Counted from the stretch's first letter, positions 17,069 to 25,193 are shown. The stretch is 52,186 nucleotides of DNA from Antarcticirhabdus aurantiaca (GCF_009765365.1 NZ_VTOM01000034.1:1-52186); one strand, 5' to 3'. Notes: generated by a model not told the origin, from the sequence alone. Made by a program: numbers and translations.

Positions 17069-19744
17069 ATGACGAAGGATGACGCGCCCCGGGCCTCCCC
17101 CGACGCCCTCCTCGCCGAGGCCTCGCGCGAAGGGCGCGGCCGCCTGCGCCTGTTCCTCGGCGCCGCGCCCGGCGTCGGCAAGACCTACGCCATGCTCCAG
17201 GCGGCGCGGGCCGCCAAGGCCGCGGGCCGCGACGTCCTCGTCGGCATCGTCGAGACGCACGGTCGCGCCGACACCGAGGCCATGGTCGCCGACCTCGAGA
17301 TCCTGCCGCGGGCGCGCATCCCCTACCGGGGGCGGCTGGTGTCCGAGTTCGACCTCGAGGCGGCCCTCGCACGCCGTCCGTCCCTTCTTCTCGTCGACGA
17401 GTACGCACATTCCAACGTCGAGGGCTCGCGCCACCCCAAGCGCTGGCAGGACGTCGCCGACTGCCTGCGCGCCGGCATCGACGTCTGGACCACGATGAAC
17501 GTCCAGCACGTCGAGAGCCTCAACGACGTCGTCCAGAGGATCACGGGCGTTCGCGTGCGCGAGACCGTGCCGGACACGACGCTGAGGACCGCCGACGAGA
17601 TCGTGCTCGTCGACCTGCCCTCGGACGAGCTGATCCGCCGCCTCGCGGAGGGCAAGGTCTACGTCGAGGACACCGCGACGCGGGCGACGCAGAACTTCTT
17701 CAAGCCCTCCAACCTGACCGCCTTGCGCGAGCTGGCCTTGCGCCAGGTGGCGAGCCGCGTCGACTCCGACCTCCTGGAGCGCATGCAGGGCGGGGCGATC
17801 GAGGGGCCCTGGGCGGCGGGCGAGCGGCTCCTCGTCTGCCTCGGCCCCGACGACGCGGCCGAGCGGCTGGTGCGCGAGGGCAAGCGCCTCGCCGACCTCC
17901 TCGGCGCCCACTGGTTCGCCGTCACCATCGAGCGGCCGGGCGTCACCCTCGACGGCCCGGCCGCGGCCAAGCTCGACGTGGCGATGCAGCTTGCCAAGAG
18001 CCTGGGCGCCGAGACGCAGAGCCTCGTCGGCTCCGACCTCCCGACCGAGATCCTGCGCTTCGCCCGCTTCGAGAACGTCACGCAGATCGTCGTCGGCCGT
18101 GCACGGGTCGGGCGCGCATGGCTGCCCTGGTCCAAGGGCAGCCTCGCCGACGCCATGGTGCGGCGCGCCAGGGGCGTGTCGGTCCTCGTCCTGACCGAGG
18201 ACCGGGAGGCGGCGTGGAGGCGATGGACCCTTCCGGAAATGGGGAGCTGGACCGCCTATCCCGCCGCAGCCGCAAGCGTCGCGGCCGCGACGCTGCTGGG
18301 CACTCAGCTCGTGCGCTTCGTGCCGCTGCCGAACGTCTCGATGCTCTACCTCCTCGCCGTCCTCGTTCCGGCCATCCTCATCGGCGTGTGGCCCGCCGTC
18401 CTCGCCTCCTTCCTGTCCTTCGGGGCCTACAACTTCTTCTTCATCGACCCGGCCGGAACGTTCACCATCGCGCGGCCGCACGAGCTGCTGGCGCTCGCCG
18501 TCTTCCTGATCATCGCGGTCACCATCTCGGCCGTCGCGGGCCAGGCGCGCGAGCAGATGCGCGCCTCGGCCCGGCGCACCCGAGCCGCCCGGCGGCTCTA
18601 CGAGTTCACCCGCACCCTCTCCGCGCTTCCCGACGCGAACGCGGTTCTCGAGGCGGCGGCGAGCGAGATCAACGCGGCGCTCGGCCGCGCGGCGGTGATC
18701 CTGCGGCCCGAAGGGGCCGACCTCGAGATCGCCGCCGCCTGGCCGCCGGACGACCGCCTCGACGTGCCCGCGCGCACCGCCGCGCGCTGGTCCTTCGAGC
18801 ACGGCGAGGCGGCGGGCGCGGGCACGCAGACGCTTCCCTCGAGCGGCTGGTTCTTCACGCCTCTCGACGTGGCGGACCAGCGCGTCGGCGTCCTCGGTCT
18901 CGAACGCCCAGGCGACAACGCGCCCCTCGACGCGGAAGCGCGCGCCCTTCTGGCGGCGCTTGCCGAACAGACCGCCGCGGCGCTCGGCCGGGCGCTCCTC
19001 TCGACGGAGGTGCGCGCCGCGCGCACCGCCGCCGAGACCGAGCGGGTGCGCAACATCCTCCTCGCCTCGATCAGCCACGACTTCAGGACGCCGCTCGCCT
19101 CGATCCTCGGTTCGGCGACGGCCCTCATCGATTACGGCGAGCGCCTCGACGACGAGGCCCGGCGCGACCTCCTGGCGGGCGTGCGCGACGAGGCGCGCCA
19201 CCTCGACCAGATGGTGAGGAACCTCCTGTCCATGACGCGCCTCGAGGCCGGGGCGCTCGAGATCAACCGCGACTGGATCGACGTCGGCGAGATCCTCAAC
19301 CGCATCGTCGAGTCGGCGCGGCGGCGCGGGGCGACGCAGGGCTTCGCCGTCGACCTGCCCGAGGAGCCGATCCTCGCCCATGCCGACGGCACGCTCCTCG
19401 ACCAAGCGCTCGGCAACATCGTCGGCAACGCCGTCAGGCACGCGGGACCGAACGCGCGCGTGATGCTCTCGGCGCGCCGAAGCCCGGACGGCGTCACGGT
19501 GGAGATCGACGACGACGGTCCCGGCGTGCCGGACGGGCTTCGGCCCCAGGTCTTCGAGAAGTTCACCCGCCACCGCACCTCGGGCGCCGACGGGGGCGAC
19601 AGCGCCGGCCTCGGGCTTGCCATCACCAAGGGCATCGTCGAGGCACACGGGGGCACCGTCGAGCTCCTGCCGAACGATCCCGCCCGCCCGCGCGGCGCAG
19701 CCTTCCGCGTGCACCTGCCGGCCGGGGAAGGAGCACCCGCATGA
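17069..19744 (+). CDS. kdpD: Sensor histidine kinase KdpD
   Basis: Membrane sensor for K+ limitation that phosphorylates KdpE. The 891-residue protein has the N-terminal KdpD domain with Walker A 'GAAPGVGKTYAML' (about 31-38) and 'LLLVDEYAHSNVEGSRHP' (about 107-124), a universal-stress-protein fold, four membrane spans (about 394-490), a GAF region, and the kinase core with 'SISHDFRTPLASILGS' (His about 670) followed by a HATPase domain with 'DDDGPGVPDG' and 'AGLGLAITKGIVEAHGG'. The length matches the family. GGAGGA lies seven bases before the ATG. The stop overlaps the kdpE start (ATGA). Confidence 0.98.
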   Translation: MTKDDAPRASPDALLAEASREGRGRLRLFLGAAPGVGKTYAMLQAARAAKAAGRDVLVGIVETHGRADTEAMVADLEILPRARIPYRGRLVSEFDLEAALARRPSLLLVDEYAHSNVEGSRHPKRWQDVADCLRAGIDVWTTMNVQHVESLNDVVQRITGVRVRETVPDTTLRTADEIVLVDLPSDELIRRLAEGKVYVEDTATRATQNFFKPSNLTALRELALRQVASRVDSDLLERMQGGAIEGPWAAGERLLVCLGPDDAAERLVREGKRLADLLGAHWFAVTIERPGVTLDGPAAAKLDVAMQLAKSLGAETQSLVGSDLPTEILRFARFENVTQIVVGRARVGRAWLPWSKGSLADAMVRRARGVSVLVLTEDREAAWRRWTLPEMGSWTAYPAAAASVAAATLLGTQLVRFVPLPNVSMLYLLAVLVPAILIGVWPAVLASFLSFGAYNFFFIDPAGTFTIARPHELLALAVFLIIAVTISAVAGQAREQMRASARRTRAARRLYEFTRTLSALPDANAVLEAAASEINAALGRAAVILRPEGADLEIAAAWPPDDRLDVPARTAARWSFEHGEAAGAGTQTLPSSGWFFTPLDVADQRVGVLGLERPGDNAPLDAEARALLAALAEQTAAALGRALLSTEVRAARTAAETERVRNILLASISHDFRTPLASILGSATALIDYGERLDDEARRDLLAGVRDEARHLDQMVRNLLSMTRLEAGALEINRDWIDVGEILNRIVESARRRGATQGFAVDLPEEPILAHADGTLLDQALGNIVGNAVRHAGPNARVMLSARRSPDGVTVEIDDDGPGVPDGLRPQVFEKFTRHRTSGADGGDSAGLGLAITKGIVEAHGGTVELLPNDPARPRGAAFRVHLPAGEGAPA

Positions 19745-20415
19745 GCCTGCCGACCATCCTCGTGGTCGACGACGAGATCGCCATCCACCGCTTCCTCCGG
19801 CCCGTGCTCACCGCAGAGGGCTACCGCGTCGTTCAGGCGATGACGGGAACCGACGCGCTCAAGCTCGCGGCGGGAGAGGATCCCGCCGCCATCGTCCTCG
19901 ACCTCGGGCTGCCCGACTTCGACGGCAAGGAGGTGATCCAGCGCATCAGGAAGGTCTCGCAGGTGCCGATCGTGGTGCTCTCGGCGCGCGACCGTGAGGC
20001 GGAGAAGGTGCGCGCCCTGGATCTGGGCGCCGACGACTACGTGGAGAAGCCGTTCGGGGTCGGCGAGCTGATGGCGCGGCTGCGCGCCGCGATGCGCCAT
20101 GCCAAGGCGACGGGCGGGGGCGTCCTCGTGTCCGGCGACGTTTCGGTCGACGTCGCGGCCCACGTGGTGCGCAAGGGCGGACGGGAGGTGCGGCTGACGC
20201 GCCGCGAGTTCGACGTGCTGCTCGCCCTGTTCCGGAACGCGGGCCGGGTGGTCACCCACACCCACCTGCTGCGCGAGGTCTGGGGGTCGGCGAACGAGGG
20301 CAACACGCAGTACCTGCGCGTCTACGTCGGGCAACTGCGCCAGAAGCTGGAGGACGATCCCGCCGCGCCCCGCCTCATTCTGACCGAGCCGGGGATCGGC
20401 TATCGCCTCGTCTGA
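19741..20415 (+). CDS. kdpE: Response regulator KdpE
   Basis: OmpR-family transcription activator of the kdp operon. The 224-residue protein has a receiver domain ('ILVVDDEIAIHRFL', phospho-Asp in 'IVLDLGLPD' about residue 54, 'VVLSARD', 'VEKPFGVGEL') and a winged-helix C-terminal DNA-binding domain ('RLTRREFDVLLALF', 'YLRVYVGQLRQKLE', 'ILTEPGIGYRLV'). It overlaps kdpD by four bases. Its likely DNA targets are the repeated elements at 12123-12144 and 21011-21032. Confidence 0.97.
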   Translation: MSLPTILVVDDEIAIHRFLRPVLTAEGYRVVQAMTGTDALKLAAGEDPAAIVLDLGLPDFDGKEVIQRIRKVSQVPIVVLSARDREAEKVRALDLGADDYVEKPFGVGELMARLRAAMRHAKATGGGVLVSGDVSVDVAAHVVRKGGREVRLTRREFDVLLALFRNAGRVVTHTHLLREVWGSANEGNTQYLRVYVGQLRQKLEDDPAAPRLILTEPGIGYRLV

Positions 20416-20432
20416 CCTCGGGAGAGTCCCAA

Positions 20433-20975
20433 ATGCCGAAGCGTCACTTCGTCCCGGCTGCCCTCGCGGCCATCGTGGCGGGATCCGCCCTCCTGACCGC
20501 CGTCGTCGGTCTCCGGTATCTACCGCACCCTCCGTCCCCGGCCGCGTCGCTGCCGCCCGTGCATCGTTCCGCCGGGCAACCGGGCGGGACTGGCCTGGCG
20601 CACATCATCGGCGCCGGTCTCCTCGACCGAAACGGAGAGCGGGTGAGAACGGTGGCCGACGTGCTCGTGGACCGTGATGCCCGCGTGTCGGCGGTGATCG
20701 TGCGGGTGGGCTGGATCCTTGGTGTCCCGACGCGCGATGTCGCCGTTCCGGCCGGCCATGTCCGGCTCGTGCCCGGGGCGGGGCATCAAGGCGGCGAGCG
20801 TGGAGCGGAAGCGGTTCCGGAAGGGAGTGAGACAGGCTCGGGCACCGACTACGCCACCATCCTCGATGCCCTGATGACGTCGGGCGGAGCCGGGCGCGGC
20901 GGTGGGGAGGACCACGTGGAGACGGACCTCACCCGTAGCGAGTTGCTCGAGACGCCCGCGTTTTCCGGCGGCTGA
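20433..20975 (+). CDS. Membrane-anchored PRC-barrel-like protein
   Basis: A 180-residue protein with an N-terminal hydrophobic segment ('AALAAIVAGSALLTAVVGL'), likely a signal anchor, and a PRC-barrel-like region 'HIIGAGLLDRNGERVRTVADVLVDRDARV' ending 'RDVAVPAGHVRLV'. It starts 17 bases after the kdpE stop with GGGAGAG upstream, so it is probably the last gene of the kdp transcript. Its C-terminus ('VETDLTRSELLETPAF') matches the end of the PRC-barrel protein at 25194-25865 ('IQIDFTREQLEQAPAF'), so the two are paralogues. An envelope role under osmotic or ionic stress is a guess from context. Confidence 0.8.
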   Translation: MPKRHFVPAALAAIVAGSALLTAVVGLRYLPHPPSPAASLPPVHRSAGQPGGTGLAHIIGAGLLDRNGERVRTVADVLVDRDARVSAVIVRVGWILGVPTRDVAVPAGHVRLVPGAGHQGGERGAEAVPEGSETGSGTDYATILDALMTSGGAGRGGGEDHVETDLTRSELLETPAFSGG

Positions 20976-21010
20976 TCGGGCGACAGGTCCTCGTGGGGCC
21001 GCACCCCGCA

Positions 21011-21032
21011 AATTCGTATGGACCCTTTATGC
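21011..21032 (+). promoter_or_regulatory. Second putative KdpE box, upstream of the dapA-like gene
   Basis: These 22 bases match 12123-12144 at 21 positions; the only difference is a C instead of T at 21023. The TATG cores at 21017-21020 and 21028-21031 keep the 11-base spacing. It lies 50 bases before the ATG of the dapA-like gene, a normal distance for an activator-dependent promoter. The surrounding sequence is not conserved between the two copies, so this is a selected site rather than the remains of a long duplication. Confidence 0.65.
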
Positions 21033-21082
21033 GGTTCTGCCGAACTCTCCCGGTGTCGCAACAACGGGAGCGCTCTCCTCAG

Positions 21083-22033
21083 ATGAGTGCCGCATTCTCC
21101 GGCGTGGTCACCTCGCTGATCACGCCCTTCGTCTCCAGGCTCGACGCCGATGTCGGCGTCGACACGGAGGTGGACACCTTCCGCGTCGCCGCGCTCACGC
21201 GCTGGCAGGCCCGCTCCGGCATCTCCGCGGTGGCGGTCGCCGGGTGGGCCGGCGAGGGCTCGACTCTCGACCGCGCCGAGCGCATCGCCCTCGTTGAGGC
21301 GGCAAGCGAGGCCAAGGACGGCATGGCCGTCCTCGCCCACGTCGGCTCGCCGAGCACGGCGAAGTCGATCGCGCTCGCCCTCGACGCGGCCGCGGCCGGC
21401 GCGGACGGGCTCGTTCTCGTCATGCCCTTCTACAACAAGCCGAGCTACGCGGGCATCCGCGGCCACGTCGAGGCGGTGGCCCGTGCGACGGCCCTGCCGC
21501 TCCTGCTCGAGTTCGACGAGGCCGCCACCAACATCCGCCTCTCGCCGGGCCAGATGGCCGAGCTGACGCGCGTCGAGAACGTCGCGGGCATCGTCGACCA
21601 TTCGCCGAACCCGCTCCACGTCGAGTGCATGAGCGGGGCCCGGCACGGCACCACGTTCCTGGCCGCGCATGAGCCGACCGCGACCGCCTGCGGCCTGCTC
21701 GGCGCCGACGGCCTCTTCAGCGCCGTCGCCAACGTCGATCCGGCGGGCGTGGTCGCGCTCTGGGAGGCGATCGACAGGAACGACGCCGAGCGGGCCCGGG
21801 CGCTGCATGCCCGCTTGAAGCCGCTCGTCGACCTCGTCGAGGCCGAGGGCGTGGCGGCCATGAAGGACCTCGTCCACGACGTCGTCGGCTCCGAGACGAC
21901 GGTGCGCCTCCCCCTGCACCCGCTCTGCCGCTCGGCCCGGCAGCGGTCGGCCGATGTCGGCCGCGCGCTGGCGGCCTCCCTGCTTCCCGTCAGCGCCGCC
22001 CATGTCGTTCGGTCCCTGAAGGTCGCCCTATGA
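21083..22033 (+). CDS. DapA/NAL-superfamily protein lacking catalytic residues
   Basis: A 316-residue TIM-barrel protein related to dihydrodipicolinate synthase and N-acetylneuraminate lyase. The fold signatures 'GVVTSLITPF', 'AVAGWAGEGSTL' and 'VLVMPFYNKPSYAGIRGH' align well. The Schiff-base lysine of 'GIK(D/E)' is replaced: here it reads 'VAGIVDHS'. The 'YNxPxRT' segment reads 'LEFDEAATN', so Tyr133 and Arg138 (E. coli DapA numbering) are also lost, and the GTTGE loop is 'GWAGE'. Class I aldolase chemistry is therefore unlikely. The ATG at 21083 is preferred because homology begins there. It follows a putative KdpE box and overlaps the next gene by four bases. Annotating it as dapA would be misleading; its real function is unknown. 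Confidence 0.85.
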   Translation: MSAAFSGVVTSLITPFVSRLDADVGVDTEVDTFRVAALTRWQARSGISAVAVAGWAGEGSTLDRAERIALVEAASEAKDGMAVLAHVGSPSTAKSIALALDAAAAGADGLVLVMPFYNKPSYAGIRGHVEAVARATALPLLLEFDEAATNIRLSPGQMAELTRVENVAGIVDHSPNPLHVECMSGARHGTTFLAAHEPTATACGLLGADGLFSAVANVDPAGVVALWEAIDRNDAERARALHARLKPLVDLVEAEGVAAMKDLVHDVVGSETTVRLPLHPLCRSARQRSADVGRALAASLLPVSAAHVVRSLKVAL

Positions 22034-22287
22034 GCGCGCTCTCCACCCTCGACAGCCGTCCCAACCCTCTCGGCTTCAGCCTGCGCCGCGGCGCAGCGGG
22101 CGGCTGGTTCGTGGAGGGGCCCTCGAACTGCTGCGGCGGCATCTTTGTCAGCCGCGAGGCGGCGCTCGACTTCATCAAGCGCGAGCGGCGGTCCCTGGAG
22201 GACCTGCACCACCACGTGGCCTTCCATCCGGCGCCGGAGGACAAGCCCAGCCCTGCCGCCGCAGCCATCCGCCTCGTCCATGGCTGA
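22030..22287 (+). CDS. Small conserved hypothetical protein
   Basis: An 85-residue cytosolic protein with the central stretch 'GGWFVEGPSNCCGGIFVSR' followed by 'EAALDFIKRERRSLEDLHHH'. The pattern (an aromatic beta-hairpin, then an amphipathic helix) resembles small DUF2188-like proteins, but I cannot assign a family firmly. It overlaps the dapA-like stop by ATGA and so is translationally coupled to it. It may be an accessory partner of that protein. Confidence 0.7.
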   Translation: MSALSTLDSRPNPLGFSLRRGAAGGWFVEGPSNCCGGIFVSREAALDFIKRERRSLEDLHHHVAFHPAPEDKPSPAAAAIRLVHG

Positions 22288-22753
22288 CGGGTCGGCGAAC
22301 AGGCCGGAAGGGACTCAGTCCCTCCCGGTACCAAGCGATCGGACGACTGATCGTCGGCCGACACGGCTGAGGCGGGGACACGGCGCGCAAGCTCTCGGTA
22401 CCGCCGTCCCGGATGCGGGCGCTTCGACGCTGACACCTGCGCAATGCCGTGCCGCCAGGGGCCTCGTCGCGTGGAGCCAGGAACGCCTTGCCGACGAGGC
22501 TGGCGTGTCGCGCTCGACCGTGCGCGACTTCGAGAAGGGACGCGACTGCCTCAGCCGAATGCCGCCGGAACGACGAGAAGCAGCCTGGCGGCGTCGAGAC
22601 GGGACATCATCGGAGACGTTCCTCGCCGACGTCACCGCTCACGCCTCGCCGGAATTTGGGATCGACAAGAGCTCGCCGCAGGCCTTGCAGTGGACGGCGT
22701 CCGGCTCGTGCCGCAGGAGCGCGCATCGGGGGCATCGAAACGAGACCTTGTAG
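22280..22753 (+). CDS. XRE-type helix-turn-helix regulator, tail doubtful
   Basis: The frame contains a clear Cro/CI-like domain: 'LTPAQCRAARGLVAWSQERLADEAGVSRSTVRDFEKGR' spans about residues 51-90. After 'FEKGR' the family usually continues with a short helix and 'ALExAGVxF', but here it reads 'DCLSRMPPERREAAW', which does not fit. A frameshift soon after 22545 is possible, and the 3' end runs antisense into the K+ channel gene. The start is uncertain: an ATG at 22280 overlaps the previous gene by eight bases. It could be a functional short regulator or a decaying gene. Confidence 0.55.
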   Translation: MADGSANRPEGTQSLPVPSDRTTDRRPTRLRRGHGAQALGTAVPDAGASTLTPAQCRAARGLVAWSQERLADEAGVSRSTVRDFEKGRDCLSRMPPERREAAWRRRDGTSSETFLADVTAHASPEFGIDKSSPQALQWTASGSCRRSAHRGHRNETL

Positions 22754-23595
22754 GGACGGAACAGCGCCTGGGCGAGGCGCACGAACAGCGATATGCCGAC
22801 GATCATCGTCACGATCGAGGTCAGCTTGCCCGCCGTCCCGGGAAGGGTAATGTCGCCGAAGCCCGTGGTCGTGATCGTCGCGACCGTGAAGTACAAGGCG
22901 TCGACCCAGCCCTCCATGCCCGAACCCGACCGCGCGAAGGCGGTGAAGACGAAGCCGGTGATCACGAAGAGGCAGGTGACGAGGTTGACCGCCGCCCGGC
23001 CGACGTCCTCCCATTCCTGGTAGCCGCGACGGCGAAGCGAACGCCAGAACAGGTCCTTCTGCGACAGGGACCAAAGGCGGAGAATGCGCAGGAAGCCGAG
23101 ATTGGCCAGCCAGAGGGGCGCGAGCAGGGTCACGAGAACCACGAGGTCCACCCAGACGACGGGCTTGCGGAACCAGCGCCCGAGGCTGGTGGCGGCCGTT
23201 CCCCTCGCGGCGAGATCGACGGCGAGAAGCAGCGCGACGGCGTAGTCGAACCACAGGAAGCCCTTGAGGTCCTGGAGCACGGGACTGAGGACGAAGAAGG
23301 CGATGATGACGAGATCGACGCTCGCGATGGCCCACTGGAAGCGGATCGCGCGCTCGTCGGTGCCGACATAGAGCTGGCGTAGGCGCTCGCGCCAGGACGC
23401 TCGGACGCGTGTCTCGCTAAGGCCCGCCTCGTGTCGCTTCGCCGCCAAAAGCGCCGATACCGTGGGACCGTCACCGTGCGGCCATGCGACGTCCGCCTCG
23501 CTTGGTGCCTGCCGATCCACAGTCGTCGCTCCGTTCCTGGCGCGTGCGCTCAGCGCGGTCGCCCGATCCACGGAAGATAATCCGTGGGGCGTCAT
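22639..23595 (-). CDS. Six-TM potassium channel with C-terminal zinc ribbon
   Basis: A predicted K+ channel of about 318 residues. It has a soluble N-terminus, four hydrophobic helices with an Arg-containing S4-like segment ('LGFLRILRLWSLSQ'), then S5, a pore helix with the filter 'TTTGFGDITLPG' and S6. The filter reads TGFGD, a common variant of TVGYG. The cytosolic tail carries two Cys pairs, 'FRCPRC' and 'VHCKAC', spaced like a zinc ribbon. The ATG at 23595 ('MTPHGLSSVD') is preferred over an upstream one. A related but broken copy lies at 50758-51299. The zinc ribbon could tie gating to redox or metal state, which is inference. Confidence 0.88.
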   Translation of the reverse strand: MTPHGLSSVDRATALSARARNGATTVDRQAPSEADVAWPHGDGPTVSALLAAKRHEAGLSETRVRASWRERLRQLYVGTDERAIRFQWAIASVDLVIIAFFVLSPVLQDLKGFLWFDYAVALLLAVDLAARGTAATSLGRWFRKPVVWVDLVVLVTLLAPLWLANLGFLRILRLWSLSQKDLFWRSLRRRGYQEWEDVGRAAVNLVTCLFVITGFVFTAFARSGSGMEGWVDALYFTVATITTTGFGDITLPGTAGKLTSIVTMIVGISLFVRLAQALFRPYKVSFRCPRCALLRHEPDAVHCKACGELLSIPNSGEA

Positions 23596-23998
23596 GTCCA
23601 GCTCCGCCTCAGGAAGTGCTGGCGATGAAGGCCCTCCTCGTCGTCGCAGGCCGGACCTTTCGTGTCGCCGCCGCCTGATCATCCGGCGATCCCGCGGTCG
23701 GATGCGAGGATCGCTGTTGGCAGGGCGCCGCTCAGCAACCGCGTGGGGACCGTACCCGAGTCTGGACCAGACTCCCGGACCGCTGTTGGTCCGCTTGCGT
23801 ACCCAAGTCGGACGACAGTCGGTTGATCGGCGCTCCTCTGCCGCGTAGCCTTTCCGAAGTCCTCATCCGGTGTACGCATGCGCCGGATGACCGGTGTGGC
23901 GGCATGGGAGGCACTGCCGCCACACCCCCTCTCCGGCCGCCCGACGAGGCGGCTCTCATCGAAAGTCATGGAGCCCGAAGCGTGGAGGCTTGAGGAGG
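23596..23998. other. Intergenic region with an 11-bp inverted repeat
   Basis: About 400 bases between divergent genes. No gene is convincing. GGTGTGGCGGC (23893-23903) and GCCGCCACACC (23916-23926) are perfect complements separated by 12 bases, about 75 bases before the ATG of the 100-aa gene at 23999. This may be an operator or an mRNA leader hairpin. Confidence 0.5.
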
Positions 23999-24301
23999 AT
24001 GCACGTCGTCGATCAAGAGCGCGCATCCCTGCTGAAGGATTTCCTGCGCTTCCGTGTCTTTCACCCGGCTTCCGCCGAGGCGGAGATCGTCGGCTTGGTC
24101 ATCCGGCACGGGCTCAAGGGCTTGTCGCCCGAGCAGATGGCACTCTGGCACGAGCGGGTGCTGCCCGTGGTCAGCCGCCCCTTGGTCGAGCAGATCCCCG
24201 ACTGGGTGCTGGTGCAGAAAATGACGCAGACCTTCCGGCGCGGCGCTCCAGCCGTCACAGGCAGACGTCCGCGCCGGCGACAAGGACAGGATCAGTCGTA
24301 G
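23999..24301 (+). CDS. Hypothetical 100-aa protein
   Basis: A 100-residue protein beginning 'MHVVDQERASLLKDFLRF' with a predicted all-helical body ('AEAEIVGLVIRHGLKGLSP', 'EQMALWHERVLPVVSR') and a basic tail. GGAGG lies 11 bases before the ATG and the AGGAGG directly at the start also helps. I do not recognise the family. It converges on the Crp/Fnr gene and overlaps its 3' end by ten bases. The leader contains an 11-bp inverted repeat. Confidence 0.65.
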   Translation: MHVVDQERASLLKDFLRFRVFHPASAEAEIVGLVIRHGLKGLSPEQMALWHERVLPVVSRPLVEQIPDWVLVQKMTQTFRRGAPAVTGRRPRRRQGQDQS

Positions 24302-25008
24302 ATCGCCTCGTTGGCCGCTCGCATGATGCCGTAGCACTTGCAGCTCAGCTCGACGAGCGCGTCCCTGTTTCGGATGTCGATCCTGCCGCGGCGCAGGTCG
24401 ACCAAGCCGCTCTCCCCCATCCTGTTGAGCGCGACCGTGATGCTGGCCCGCCGCGTCCCGATTAGGCGCGCGAGCGTCGAGTGTGTCAGCGGCAGGACAT
24501 CGCCGTCCAGGCGGTCCTGGGCCGAGAGGAGCCAGCGCGCCAGGCGCTGCTCCACCGAGTGCCGTGTCGCGCAGGCGAGCGCCTGGCCCGTCTGGATGGC
24601 GATTGAATGGGCGTAACGCAGCATCAGCCTTTGAAGCTCGGGATGCTGCGCGAGAAGCGTCTGAAAGGACTCGGCTGGCAAGCGACGCGCCTCGCCGCCG
24701 ATGCTGACCACGCGCTTGAAAGGCGAGCTGAAGCTGCCGAGAACGAGCGGCAGGCCGATGAAGCCCTCGTGGCCAACCAGCCAGATTTCGATCTCCCGGT
24801 TCCCATCGACGTCCGCGATGACGGATACGACGCCATGCTCGATGAAGTACACGTGCTCGAAGGGCAGACCACGCATGTGGAGAATCTGCCGCCTGGACAG
24901 CTTGAACGGCTCCGCTTGCGAGAACACCGCCGCCGCCATCGGTTCCGACAGGAAGCGCAGGAGGGTGTTCCGGCTCTCGGGCAAAGAGTGCATGAGGCGT
25001 TCGATCAC
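24292..25008 (-). CDS. Crp/Fnr-family transcription regulator
   Basis: A cyclic-nucleotide-binding-fold regulator of about 238 residues. The N-terminal beta-roll is visible in 'ILHMRGLPFEHVYFIEHGVVSV' and 'EIEIWLVGHEGFIGLPLVLG', and the C-terminal winged helix in 'LPLTHSTLARLIGTRRASITVALNRM'. There is no N-terminal Cys cluster of the FNR type, so it is probably not an iron-sulfur oxygen sensor. The effector is unknown. GTG at 25008 is one reasonable start; ATG at 24993 is another. The upstream frame is open but unlike the family. Possible targets are the adjacent genes. Confidence 0.88.
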   Translation of the reverse strand: MIERLMHSLPESRNTLLRFLSEPMAAAVFSQAEPFKLSRRQILHMRGLPFEHVYFIEHGVVSVIADVDGNREIEIWLVGHEGFIGLPLVLGSFSSPFKRVVSIGGEARRLPAESFQTLLAQHPELQRLMLRYAHSIAIQTGQALACATRHSVEQRLARWLLSAQDRLDGDVLPLTHSTLARLIGTRRASITVALNRMGESGLVDLRRGRIDIRNRDALVELSCKCYGIMRAANEAIYD

Positions 25009-25193
25009 CGTTTCCAAGGATAGTGCAAGCCGGATGGCAGGTCTGCGAGACCGACCGCCACCAGGCGTCCACGGGGAGGCGCTTGGTGGACAGGCCCGAG
25101 CGAGCACCGCAGGTGTGATGCGGCCGGCAGCATGGAAGTGCCGCGGCAGCCAAGCCGCGGCACCATCAGATCATTTGGACATGCCAATCGTGC

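Noticed and set aside
17024-19714. 896-codon antisense open frame opposite kdpD
   Set aside because: Low-complexity, Arg/Gly/Asp/His-rich product with no domain; kdpD on the other strand has full conserved motifs.
21083-22033. Naming this gene dapA (dihydrodipicolinate synthase)
   Set aside because: The catalytic lysine and neighbouring active-site residues are replaced, so the enzyme name is not supported.
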